From positions 186,001 through 250,000 of the forward strand of contig NZ_LR215035.1 of the NCBI RefSeq assembly GCF_900660655.1: a stretch of DNA of 64,000 bases. The letters are read 5' to 3'. A program made the position numbers and the translations under genes. Source of the DNA: Mycoplasmopsis anatis. Lineage in GTDB: Bacteria > Bacillota_I > Bacilli_A > Mycoplasmatales > Metamycoplasmataceae. Positions 21,578 through 32,020 of this stretch are shown here, piece by piece. The notes under the pieces are model-generated. The model was not told the origin of the DNA. It did not search any database and saw nothing but the letters and a program-made list of their open reading frames with translations. Within the stretch, counting starts at the first letter, position 1. Each line of letters starts with the position of its first letter.

Positions 21578-21965
21578 AACAACAGAAAAAATAAAACAAA
21601 TAAACCAATATATTTTTATAACAATTTGCATATTTTTGCCCGCGATAACCTTTTGAATTATCGGAACTGATGACTTTAAACTAAGAATTTTTTCACAAAA
21701 ATGACTTTGAATAATTATTTCTATAACAATAATATTTGATTTAATTATCTGAGTTGTTTTACTAAGATTAAATCTAGTTAAAAGTAATAGCTTTGGAATT
21801 ATAGGTTCATTGTTGGCAGCTTTTTTCTTTATTTTAGGTTTTAACGAACTTAAAAATATTTGAAGAGTTGTTATGTTAATACCAGTTATTGTTCTTTCAT
21901 TATTGAGTTTCTATGTTTCAGACATCATCGAGGACTATTTAACCGTTAAAAAAACAAGGAGGTAA
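21570..21965 (+). CDS. Small membrane protein upstream of the ABC exporter
   Basis: A 131-residue protein with four predicted membrane helices and four TGA-Trp codons; it is invisible under the standard code. It overlaps the thrS stop by 8 bases and ends in AGGAGG-TAA, where the last bases are also the ribosome binding site of the following ABC exporter gene. Both overlaps imply translational coupling. No family was recognised; it may be an accessory of the exporter. Confidence 0.65.
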
Positions 21966-21966
21966 A

Positions 21967-23694
21967 ATGACACTAACTAAAATCGCACGAAGAACTTGAC
22001 TTGAGTCAAGTATTTCAATTATTTTTGTGGTTATAGAAGTTGGTTTTCAAATTTTAATACCAACTTTGATGGCTAATTTAATTGACAAAGGTATTAGTGC
22101 ACAAAATCAAAGTGAAATTTACAAATGAAGTGCTTTAATATTTCTTTTTGCAATATTATCACTGATTTGTGGAGTTATTTCTGGAGTATTCTCTTCAAAA
22201 GCTTCAGGTATTCTAGCTAGAGATTTAAGATATGAATTATTTAATAAAATTCAAAATTTTTCATTTAGTAATATTGATAAATTTAACACAGGTAGTTTAA
22301 TTGTTAGATTAACTAATGATATTACCAACATCAGAATGGCTTTTATGAACATGATTAGATCACTATTTAGAGCCCCAATTATGCTAGTAGGAGCGATCAT
22401 ATTAGGTTTTCTAACTAGCGGTAAATTAGCATGAATTTTACTAATTTCACTTGTGATTATGAGTATAGTTTTTACTACTATTTTCGCTATTGTTTATCCT
22501 AAATTTAAGAAATCGCTTGCTATAATGGATGAATTTAATAGTAAAGTTCAAGAAAATCTAAGTGCAATTAAAACTATCAAATCTTTTAATAAAGAAGAAT
22601 ATGAACTTACCAATTTTGAAAGATTTACTATTAAACTTAGAAATATTTTAATGAAAAATGACAAAACCATCGCTTGAGGTCAATTCACCTTTTTAGGTTT
22701 AATTTTCTTATCATCTTTAATTATTTCCTATCTAACTGCTCAAAATATTGTAGAAACTAAAGGTAATGGTGATATCACTATTGGTATTCTAACTTCATTT
22801 ATTTCATATTTATGACAAGTTATGATGTCATTGATGATGATGGTAATGGTTGCCGGTTCAATTATTTTTGCTAAAGCTGGTGCAGTTCGTGTTGCTGAAG
22901 TTCTTAATGAAGAAACTACAATTAAAAATAGTGACAAAGCAATAAAAGAGATGAATAATTTTGATATTAAATATGACCATGTATTCCTTAAATATCATCA
23001 AGGTGATGATAATTACACATTAAAAGACATTAATATCGAAATTAAACAAGGACAAACAATTGGAATAGTTGGTTCAACCGGGTCAGGAAAATCATCATTA
23101 ATTCAACTTCTTCCGCGTCTTTATGATATTTCAGAAGGTAAATTAACCATCGGAGATGTTGATGTTAAGGACTATGATCTAGAGTTTCTGAGAGACAATG
23201 TTTCGATGGTATTGCAAAAAAATGTTCTTTTTAGTGGAACTCTTAGAGAAAATATGCAATGAGGTGATCCAAATGTTACTGATGAAGAGATCAATGAAGC
23301 CCTTAGAAATTCTAGTGCTTATGATTTTGTTTATTCTAAAGAAGAAGGACTTAATCAACAAGTATCACAAAAAGGTAATAATTATTCAGGCGGACAAAAA
23401 CAACGTCTTTGTATAGCTAGAGCATTAATTAAAAAACCAAAAATTTTAATAATGGATGATTCAACAAGTGCTGTTGATACAAAAACTGATAGACAAATTC
23501 GTCTTGCTCTTAAAAATAATTTACCTAATACAACAAAAATTATTATTGCTCATAGAATTAGTTCTATAGAAACTGCTGATAAAATTATTGTTATGAAAGA
23601 AGGGGAAGTAAACGGTTTTGGAACTCATCAAGAGTTACTTAATAGTAATGAATTCTACTCTGGATTATACAACTCACAAAAAGGAGGTGAATAA
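21967..23694 (+). CDS. ABC exporter subunit 1 (non-canonical Walker B)
   Basis: A 575-residue half-transporter: six membrane helices (about residues 15-300) and a C-terminal ATPase domain. Walker A is VGSTGSGKSS, the signature NYSGGQKQR, and Walker B ILIMDDSTSAVD. The residue after the Walker B Asp, normally catalytic Glu, is Asp. This is the mark of the degenerate-site partner in heterodimeric exporters such as BmrC/BmrD or TM287/288. The H-loop His is present in IIAHRISS. It is coupled by TAATG overlap to subunit 2. The exported substrate (drug, lipid or peptide) is unknown. Confidence 0.9.
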
Positions 23695-25621
23695 TGCATA
23701 ATAAAAAAGTGCATATAAAACACCTATCCAAAAAGGAATGTTTAAGGCGTTGTTAAAATATGTTTTTAAAACAAATAAAATTAGATACCCGCTTGCAATC
23801 ATTCTAAATTTATTTTCATCATTAACAATGATTCTTGCACAGATGTTTATTGGAGTTATTGTAATTGGTAAATTTTTAGAACCATGACTAAAAGATACAT
23901 CTGTGCAATTTGATTGAAAAACATTTAATCTTTATATAATTGCATACATTTTAATTTTAATATTTACTCTTGTATCGATGATTTTATCACAAAGACTTAT
24001 GGCCAATATTACTCACAATACCTTAAAAAGTCTAAGAAATGAACTTTATAAATCTATCCAAAAGAAACCAGTTAAATTCTTCGATACAACTAAAGATGGT
24101 GAGGTGATGGGTTACTTTATTAATGATATTGAATTAATTAAAACAATGATCCAATCTATTCCCGATATTGTTCAAGCTATTTTTACCGTTATAGTTTCAT
24201 TTACATTTATGGCAATTTTAAGTTGATTATTAGCTATTGTATTAGTGATTCTGGTTATATTTATTATGGTGGTTATGCAAATTATTGTTAGACTTTCAAG
24301 TAAATATTTTGTTAGAACCCAAACTAGTTTGGGTAATACTAATGCATATATAAATGAAATGATTGATGGCTTAAGAGTTTTTAAGGTATTCAATCATGAA
24401 CAAAAATCGCTTGAGAAATTTAATGAATTAAATCAAGATTTATATAATAATGACAGAATAAGCAAAAGCTTAAGTAATATTTTAATGCCTGTAGCTATAA
24501 ATATGGGAAATATTAATTATGCTATTTTAGGATTAATCGGATCAATTTTAATTATTAATACAACTTCTTTAGCATCATATGGCTTAGCCTTAAGTGTTGG
24601 TGTATTAATCTCATTTCTACAACTAGCTCGTAGCTTTACTCATCCAATTAGTTCAATTTCACAAAATATAGGTTCAATTTTAATGGCATTGAGTGGATTT
24701 CAAAGAGTTAAAAATGCCCTTGATCTACCTGAAGAAATTGATGAAGGTAATGTAGTTAGCGTATATGCTTATAAAGACAATAACAATAATATTATCGAAG
24801 TTGATCAAAAACTAAATGATAGTGAGATAAATGTTAAAAAATTCTGAAAAATTAATAATAATGGGACAATTTCTTATATTCCTTGTTCAACTAAAGGTAT
24901 AGTTCTTGAAAATGTAAACTTTGGATATAATGAATCTAAAGAAATTCTTAAAAATATTAATTTAACTGTTAAGCCAGGGCAAAAAATTGCTATTGTTGGT
25001 CCTACAGGAGCTGGAAAAACCACTATAACTAATTTATTAAATCGTTTTTATGATATCACTTCAGGAAATATTTATATCGATGGAATCAACATAAGAGAAA
25101 TTAGCAAAAAAGACTTAAGAGAAAAAATAGGGGTTGTCCTTCAAGATACATATCTTTTTAGTGACACAGTTAAAAATAATATCTCTTATGGAAATCCAAA
25201 TGCAACTCTTGAAGATGTTATTCGAGCAGCTAAAGTTTCAAATGCAGACTCATTCATTAACTTAATGAGCAAAGGTTATGATACTTTTCTTGAGAGTGCT
25301 GGAGCCAATCTTTCCCAAGGTCAAAGACAACTTCTTAGTATCGCTAGAGTAGCTTGTTATAATCCTGATATTTTAATTCTTGATGAAGCCACAAGTAATA
25401 TCGATACACAAACTGAAAAAGAAATTCAAAAAGCTCTAAGTAACTTAATGGACAATAAAACCAGTTTTATTATCGCACATAGATTAAGTACTGTTAGAAA
25501 TGCTGATTTAATACTTGTGCTCAAAGATGGTGAAATTAATGAACTTGGAACTCATGAAGAATTAATCAAAAATAAAGGTCTATATTACGCATTATACACC
25601 GGAAACCTTGAATTATCTTAA
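23694..25621 (+). CDS. ABC exporter subunit 2, frameshift near the N-terminus
   Basis: This is the second half-transporter with canonical catalytic residues: Walker A VGPTGAGKTT, signature ANLSQGQRQL, Walker B ILILDEATSNID, H-loop IIAHRLST. The best start is the ATG at 23694, overlapping the previous stop and preceded by AAAGGAGGTG. That frame, however, stops after about 20 codons. The -1 frame picks up as SAYKTPIQKGMFKALLKYVF and runs to 25621; the two agree if one A is added to the A6 run at 23703-23708. Alternatively translation starts at the in-frame ATG 23738 (627 residues), but its AAGGA abuts the start codon. A roughly 70-residue insertion sits between the membrane and ATPase domains (about residues 340-395). 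Confidence 0.85.
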
Positions 25622-25646
25622 ACAACACATATATGTTGTTTTTTTA
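25621..25646 (+). terminator. Terminator after the ABC exporter operon
   Basis: AACAACA and TGTTGTT flank a 6-base loop, followed by a run of T. It begins on the last base of the stop codon. Confidence 0.8.
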
Positions 25647-25726
25647 TTTGATTTTTTGCAATAGTAAAAATTAATTTTTAGACGTTGTTGAATTATTTAA
25701 ATAACTTTATGGAATATATGAAATTA

Positions 25727-25741
25727 ATATTTGAAATTTTC
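25727..25741. repeat. Left copy of the 15-bp IS target duplication
   Basis: ATATTTGAAATTTTC is repeated exactly at 27168-27182, just outside the right end of the element. Such long duplications are known for mycoplasmal IS1630-type elements of the IS30 family. Confidence 0.8.
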
Positions 25742-25753
25742 GTAAAATAGAAA

Positions 25754-25779
25754 AGTCATGCGACCATTATCGCATGACT
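25754..25779 (+). terminator. Subterminal hairpin in the left IS end
   Basis: AGTCATGCG pairs with CGCATGACT (9 bp) around an 8-base loop, followed by GTTTTT. The first arm lies inside the inverted repeat. It may stop read-in transcription from the ABC operon and thereby limit transposase expression. Confidence 0.6.
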
Positions 25780-25838
25780 GTTTTTATTTATTGGGTCTTT
25801 TAGTAAAATAATAGTGCAAAAATAAGAAAGGACCCAAT

Positions 25839-27020
25839 ATGATTATAGCAAATATTAAAAAATCTTTAGAAGAAGTTGTATGCATAAAAACTAAACAAAA
25901 ACATCTTCCTAACAATCATTATTTGATAAAGAATTCTGACGAAGAAATTAGGCTATTGCATTCAAAAATCATAAAAACGAGATTATTAAAAGAAAACCAA
26001 ATGAGTATTCTTCATTTCAATGAATGTTTAAGATTAATTAAAGAAAATAAGACTATTTCTCAAGTTTCGAAAATTGTAAGATTTCAACCAAAAACTATTA
26101 GAAGGCTGTTGAAAATTTCTACAACAAATCAGGGTGATTTTGTTAAGAAATTTAAAAAAGTTTGTCCTAATTGTGACAATTATATTAACTATGTTAACTA
26201 TTTAGATTTTAATTTATTAGCTGAACATTTAATATTTTATAAATCAAAAAGAACTAGACTTCATTCCAAAACTATTCAAGATAAATGAAAAAGTTTTGTC
26301 AAATTTTGAAATAATGAAGTTAAATACTTTAGGGAAAATCGCTTTAGTAAGGATTTTACAAAAAGAGCTATAAAAGTTTCTGCTAAGGCACTTGTTAATA
26401 AATTTAAAAAACATTATCCTAATAGTCCTTGTCCCACTACAAGTACTGTATATAAGTGTTTAAAGTCAAATGAGTTTTCCTTATCTATAGATATTTTGCA
26501 GTTTCTTTCAGTAGGAAAATACCGAAAGAGAGTTATTAAAACTCAAAAAAGTTCACTTAAAAATGCAATCCCAATTCATCAAAGACCTGAGGAAGCTAAC
26601 AACAGAACTACTGAATGACATTATGAACTTGACACAGTTATTGGTAAGCGCGAAGATAAATATTGCTTAGTTACTGTTTTAGATAGAAAATCTAGAAAAC
26701 TTTATTCAGTTAAATCCTTAAAGACTTCACTAGCAGTAAAAAACTCACTGATCAAAATTATTAAAAATAATGCATTGCAAGTCAAAACTTTGACAATAGA
26801 CAATGGCTCCGAGAACGTGTTGTTACACGAAGTTATTAATCAAAATAATTTATACAAATGCGATGCATATTGTTCATATAAAAAAGGTTCAATCGAAAAT
26901 ATTCATAGACATATCAGAAGATATATTGCTAAAGGAATTTCGATGGACAAATTTTCGGATGAACAAATCCAAATAATGATCAATAGAATTAACGAATATT
27001 TATTACTTATCTCAAAATAA
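25839..27020 (+). CDS. IS30-family transposase
   Basis: A 393-residue DDE transposase. An N-terminal helix-turn-helix (about 60-90) should bind the ends. The catalytic triad appears as Asp in HYELDTVIGKR, Asp in LTIDNGSEN, and Glu in GSIENIHRHIRRYIAKG, all in IS30-family context. AGAAAGGA precedes the ATG. The C-terminus ends INEYLLLISK soon after the last catalytic motif, somewhat shorter than usual family members that continue with a Pro-Arg-Lys segment. Four or more TGA codons must be Trp. Confidence 0.93.
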
Positions 27021-27037
27021 TATCGAAAAAAATTTAA

Positions 27038-27055
27038 AATCGGTCATGACCGATT
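27038..27055. terminator. Palindrome after the transposase gene
   Basis: AATCGGTCATGACCGATT is a perfect 18-bp palindrome followed by CTTTT. A second palindrome, TGCTTTTTTATATAAAAAAG with a closing CA, follows at about 27065. Both could act as terminators in the IS right end. Confidence 0.6.
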
Positions 27056-27167
27056 CTTTTGGTGTGCTTTTTTATATAAAAAAGCAATATAATTATAAAT
27101 ATTGAAGCACTATCGTACTTCAAGCTCTTTAAATAAAAATAATGGTCGCATGACTTTTCCACTTTAT

Positions 27168-27182
27168 ATATTTGAAATTTTC
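27168..27182. repeat. Right copy of the 15-bp IS target duplication
   Basis: Exact repeat of 25727-25741. It ends 3 bases before the T16 tract of the next gene, so the element landed in that gene's promoter region. Confidence 0.8.
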
Positions 27183-27185
27183 ATG

Positions 27186-27201
27186 TTTTTTTTTTTTTTT
27201 T
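27186..27201. repeat. Poly-T tract (T16) upstream of the 1228-residue lipoprotein gene
   Basis: Sixteen T residues between 8 and 24 bases upstream of a perfect TATAAT, occupying the spacer and -35 position. Same arrangement as the A22 tract at 118, but on the opposite strand. Confidence 0.75.
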
Positions 27202-27209
27202 GATAAAAA

Positions 27210-27215
27210 TATAAT
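27210..27215 (+). promoter_or_regulatory. -10 box of the 1228-residue lipoprotein gene
   Basis: TATAAT 33 bases upstream of the ATG at 27249, with AAAGAAGATC as a moderate ribosome binding site. Confidence 0.65.
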
Positions 27216-27248
27216 TTAAATATCACACTTAATTAAAAGAAGATCAAA

Positions 27249-30200
27249 ATGAAAAAGAAACACAAGAAAATACTTATATCATTAATTGCTTTAGGTGCTG
27301 TTGGTGCTACAGCGCTAGGTGCTACTTTGGTGGGTTGCACAGTTTCAAGTAGCAATACAAATTCAGAATATAAAAAGAAACTTTATGAATTAATCAACAA
27401 AACTAAGAGTGAATTAGCATTTTTAACTGATGACAAAAGAGAAGAGGTAGTTAAATTTATTGAATTAGTAAGTCAATTTCAGAATGAATTATCAAATAAA
27501 TCAATTAATTTCAAAGACAAATATAATGAATTATCCAAATTATATGCTGAATTTAATTTAAGCATAATTGAACAAGAAAAGACAAACTTAACAAACTTAA
27601 TTGATAAAACTAAAAAACTTTTAGAATCAGAATTTGCAGATGAAAAATATTCTGATATTGTTAATCAAATCAAATCTTTATTAGATAAAAATTCAATTAA
27701 ACCTGAAGATAATTTCACCTCATATGTACCATTAATTCAGTCTCAAAACGAGATTCTTAAAGCTATTGAAAAAGCCAACAGTTACAAAAATCAACTTATT
27801 GAAAACGAAAAGAACAACCAAGATAAAGTTGCTCAAGAACTAGAAAATAAACAAAATGCTTTAATTGATAAAGTAAATAAAATTAAAAAACAATATCTTA
27901 AAAATTATCCAAGTTTAAATGACTTTAAACTAAATTCAACATTAAGTCCATTGAATGATTTAGCAAATAAGATCTTAGATTCAGCTAAAGATATGGAAGT
28001 AGAACAAATTAATGAGAATACAACTAAATTAAATGATTTACTAAAGAAAACATTGAATGAATTAAATACATATAATGAAGATAAAGAAAAATCATTAAAA
28101 AATTATCAAAATAATTTATCAGCTCTTAATGAATTAAAGAACACATTAGTTGCAAATAATTCATATGAAATTTTAGATAAGGTTAATACTTATTTAAGCA
28201 CTCTACCCACTGAAGAACAATTATCTAATTTTTCAAAAGAACAATTAGATGAAAAAGCTGAACAAATTTCGATTGTTGTAGAAAATGTTGTATCAAGTAT
28301 AAATGAAGTGAAATTAAAACAACAATATCTAAAAAGTCTTTATGATAAAGTTATTGCAAATGAATTAGAAAAATACAATGACTATCCAGAAATAAAAGAA
28401 GAATTCAAAAAATCATTAGATAAAAGTATTGATAACTATCAAAATGTTATGGATATGAATGAATTAAATAACAGAATCCAATCGATTAAAGATGCAAATA
28501 CTAAAGCTAAAAGCGATTTAGAAAAAGCACATAATGCTGCTTTACATGAAGCTAAAGTAGAACAATTAAAAAACTTAATTGAATTTATAAAAGAAAATCA
28601 ATTAAAAGATTATGAAACAATTAAAGAATCAGAGATCAAAAATATATTATCTGAACTTAATGATGCTACAACTGATGCTGAAAATAACATTTCTAATCTT
28701 AATGATCATGAAATTGATGAAAAAATAAATCTATTAAATAATATTATTGATAAAACCAACACTAGTATTACAAATTATAATAATCAAAAAGATGAAGCTA
28801 TAAAACAACTTAATGAAGATATAAAAAATGCTACAACTCTTTTAGATTCACTAGCAGATCAAAACTTAGATAAATTTAAACAAGAACTTTCTAAAATTAT
28901 TGATGATGCTAATAGTTTAGACACAAATGTTGCTACTCTTGCTGACATAAATAATTTAAGCTCAAAATTAAATGACAAAAGTACTAAAATTACTGCAATA
29001 GCAAATCTTTATGAAGAAATTAAAAAAGCTAAACAAGAAGTTTCGAATGCATTAGAAAATAAAACAGAATATCAAACTATTCAAGATAATTTTGATAACA
29101 TCGTAAATAATCTTTTAGAAAATATTAATCTTGATCAAAAACAAGAATTGTTCGATCAAAATATAACTCAATTGCTTGAACAATTAAATAAAGCTAAAGA
29201 TAATGCCTTAATTGATAAATATAGAACCGATATTAATGCTGAAGTTTCGTATTGAAATGAAAATGAACGTCTAAATAATGATTTTACTTATATTGAATCA
29301 ACAGATTTAGCTAGTGACATTAAAACTTCGTTTGATAATGCTTCAAATAACCAAGATTATTCATTAGAACAAATTAAGGAATCATTTGATACTATGAACT
29401 CAAAAGTTCTTGAAGGTTATAAAGATATTCTAAATAAACTTGTTACTAAAGTTGAAGCAGAAAATTATAATTATGATTTATATCCCGAACTTAAAACTAA
29501 ACTTGATGAAGCAAAAGCTTTATCAACAAGCACTAATTCTCGTGAACTTCAAGCTAAATTTACTGAATTAAAAGATGAATATGAAAAAGTTAAAACTACT
29601 GAACGTGCTAGACTTAGTTCATTAGAAAAGTTAAAGAATAAAATTGCTGAATCACAAACTTTTGACGCTAATACAAAAGATAATGCAAGATTTTCTCAAA
29701 TCAAAACTGATATTAAAACTGCAATAAATTTAGCTAATGAAGGAACCATTGAAAATTTAAGTCAAGCAGAGATTGAAAAAAGATTAACTGTACTTACTCA
29801 AGCACTTGAAACAGCTACAAATGCTAAAGCCGTTGAAGAACAAGCTGCTGAAACAAACAAAACAACTTACGAATCAATAATTAAGCAAATTAAAGCCGAA
29901 GAAATAAAAATAATGTATGAACCTCTTTATGCAAATATTAAAACTACTATGCGTAGCAACACTGATTCAATAGTTAACGAAAACACACCTAAAATTGATG
30001 ATTTACACTCAAGCACAATTGCCGAATTAAATACTAAATTATCAAAAATTTTAGAGGATTCTAAACAAGCTGAAGCTAATAAATATAAAGAAATTAAAGA
30101 TCGGTTAACAGAATTATCAACTCAATTTGATACTAAATATACTGCTTTTTCAACTTTAGTTCAAGGTGATCAATGATTTGCTAACAAAAAATATAGTGAT

Positions 30201-30935
30201 GATTTCAAAAATAAAGCTAGAACTTATGCTACAAAAATGAAAGTAAAAGCAGATAAATATAAAGAGTATTTAACTTCTAAAAATGCTGACATTTTCTCTA
30301 TGTTTGGATATTCAAGAAGTTATGAATTCTTATTAAAATTCATGGAATGATTCGAAAATGTTGCAGCAGTTAGCACACAAGATGAGTTTATTACTGATAA
30401 TTCTAAGGCTGAATTGCTAAACGAAATGATAAACTTACATTACAATAGTGACACAACATCTGCGTATAGACAAAGTGTTCTATTTACTGGAGCTAGCGGG
30501 TCAGAAAATTATAAAAATACGTTTAATACGAATATTTATTCAGAACATGGATATCAAAAAGAGATATATAAAGATTACATAAACAAGCAAGGACAGAATT
30601 TAGATGTTAGAGATGCCAAAAATGAGGAATTATGAAATAAAAATGGTCTAATACCTCTTATTTGAAATACACAACAATGAATGGATTACCTATTTTCACC
30701 TAGTTTCTTAGCTTCAGTTGATGCCTCAAACCCAATGTTTAGAAGCAATCTTTACAACAATGTTTTTGTTAAGGCAGAAAACGATGATACTGTAATCGGA
30801 AACAATGCTAGACCTCATGTTGTAATGAGACGATGATTCTCAGCAAAATACTTAGTAGAATTACAAAGTAAATTTATATCTAATAAAAAAACCTATCCAG
30901 AGATTAATTTTACTGCTGATAGATTATTGGATTAA
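27249..30935 (+). CDS. Large coiled-coil surface lipoprotein
   Basis: A 1228-residue protein. The N-terminus is a lipoprotein signal with lipobox LVGC (Cys30), so it should be lipid-anchored on the outer membrane face. Residues about 40-1000 are almost entirely charged helix rich in Lys, Glu, Asn and Leu, with loosely repeated 70-90 residue segments, resembling the extended rods of mycoplasmal adhesins. The last 200 residues or so are different: richer in aromatic residues and Trp (TGA), probably globular (for example SYEFLLKFMEWFEN). No enzyme motif was found. Expression may depend on the T16 tract, and the IS just upstream has removed the original upstream sequence. Adhesion or host binding is inference. 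Confidence 0.75.
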
Positions 30936-30942
30936 TAAACGC

Positions 30943-30971
30943 AAAGTTGACATTAATTAGTCAACTTTTTT
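30943..30971 (+). terminator. Terminator of the 1228-residue lipoprotein gene
   Basis: AAAGTTGAC and GTCAACTTT form a perfect 9-bp stem around an 8-base loop, then T. Confidence 0.85.
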
Positions 30972-31002
30972 AATCAGATTCAAATTAAGTTATAATTATC
31001 CT

Positions 31003-31683
31003 ATGAATAGATTTTTTGCTATAAGTAAAAATAATCAAGAACTATTTTTTGATGATAAAACTATCAAACATTTTAAGGTTCTTAGATTAGAAAATAAAGA
31101 AATTGTTGCTGTCTATGATAAAAGATTTTATTTGTGTACATTAAAAAATAATGTTGCTTTAATAAAAGATGAAATACATGAAAATCATGAGTTCAATTTT
31201 AAAGTTAAGTTAGGTATATCTTTAATTAAACTTGAACGCTTTGAATGGTTAATAGAAAAAGCGGTCGAATTAGGTGCAACTGAAATAATTCCTTTTGTGT
31301 CGCAACATACCATCAGTGAAATTGCTAAGTTTAAGTTTAATAAGAAAATAGAACGTTTTAATGAAATTATGTTTAATGCAGCCCAACAGTCATATAGAAA
31401 TATTAATATTGAATTAAGTCAACTAAGAACTTTTGAAGATATTTTAAATGAAGAGGCTGAAATTAAAATCATTGCTCATGAAAAAAATAATAATGAATTT
31501 ATTAATCAAAAAATTAATAAAGATGTTTTATTTTTGGTTGGTCCCGAAGGTGGTTTTAGTGAAGAAGAGATTAATAAAGCAACCCAAAAAGGATTTTCAT
31601 CAGTAAGTTTAGGAAAGCGAATTCTGCGTGCCGAGACAGCAGCGATTTATTTATTAAGTCAAGTTGAGGTAAGTAATGATTAA
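31003..31683 (+). CDS. rsmE: 16S rRNA (uracil1498-N3)-methyltransferase
   Basis: A 226-residue SPOUT-class methyltransferase that uses S-adenosylmethionine to methylate U1498 of 16S rRNA. The knot signature is LVGPEGGFSEEEI followed by LGKRILRAETA at the C-terminus, and the N-terminal PUA-like part has HFKVLRL. TATAAT at 30991-30996 ends exactly 6 bases before the ATG, implying a leaderless mRNA and marking the start of an operon through upp, coaBC and coaX. It overlaps the next gene by 8 bases. Confidence 0.93.
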   Translation: MNRFFAISKNNQELFFDDKTIKHFKVLRLENKEIVAVYDKRFYLCTLKNNVALIKDEIHENHEFNFKVKLGISLIKLERFEWLIEKAVELGATEIIPFVSQHTISEIAKFKFNKKIERFNEIMFNAAQQSYRNINIELSQLRTFEDILNEEAEIKIIAHEKNNNEFINQKINKDVLFLVGPEGGFSEEEINKATQKGFSSVSLGKRILRAETAAIYLLSQVEVSND

Positions 31684-32011
31684 AAAAAATGATAAGTTAA
31701 TTAGTTATTCTCAATTTAGAATGTTATTTATCACTATAGTTGAAAAGGAATATAATAAAGTTCAAAGGAAAATTGAGCGTACTAAAATAAGAAAAGCTAA
31801 AAATAGAGAGTATTTAAACAGATTAGAAAAATTGATGAATGAATTAAAAACAGGTAAAATTAAAGATCAAGATCTTGAAAAAAACAAGAGAGCATTCGAT
31901 AAACTTAGAAATGATCATTATTTACATTATTGAGTTATTGGAATTCTTTCAATTGTTGTCATTTTAATATTTATTACTACTTTATTAAATTTTCTTTTTG
32001 CAAATAGATAA
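31676..32011 (+). CDS. Small membrane protein, rsmE-upp interval
   Basis: A 111-residue protein with a basic, coiled-coil-prone body (about residues 15-80) and one C-terminal membrane helix (about 86-108) reached through a TGA-Trp codon. It overlaps rsmE by 8 bases and is followed by the AAGGAG of upp, so it is translationally coupled in the operon. No family was recognised; function unknown. Confidence 0.65.
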
Positions 32012-32020
32012 GGAGAAATT

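Larger units (their letters stand above)
25742..27167 (+). mobile_element. IS30-family insertion sequence (IS1630-like)
   Basis: A 1426-bp element bounded by 15-bp direct repeats. Its ends carry an inverted repeat with a perfect 21-bp core (25750-25770 and 27139-27159) beginning GAAAAGTCATGCGACC; the outer 8 bases match only partly (5 of 8). It holds one complete transposase gene. A hairpin with T run inside the left end and a palindrome after the transposase could block transcription in and out. The intact duplication suggests a fairly recent insertion, and the element is likely still active. Confidence 0.88.

Noticed and set aside
23198-23416. A 72-residue frame inside the first ABC-exporter gene suggested a frameshift there.
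   Set aside because: The main frame continues unbroken through Walker B and the signature motif; this is a shadow frame.
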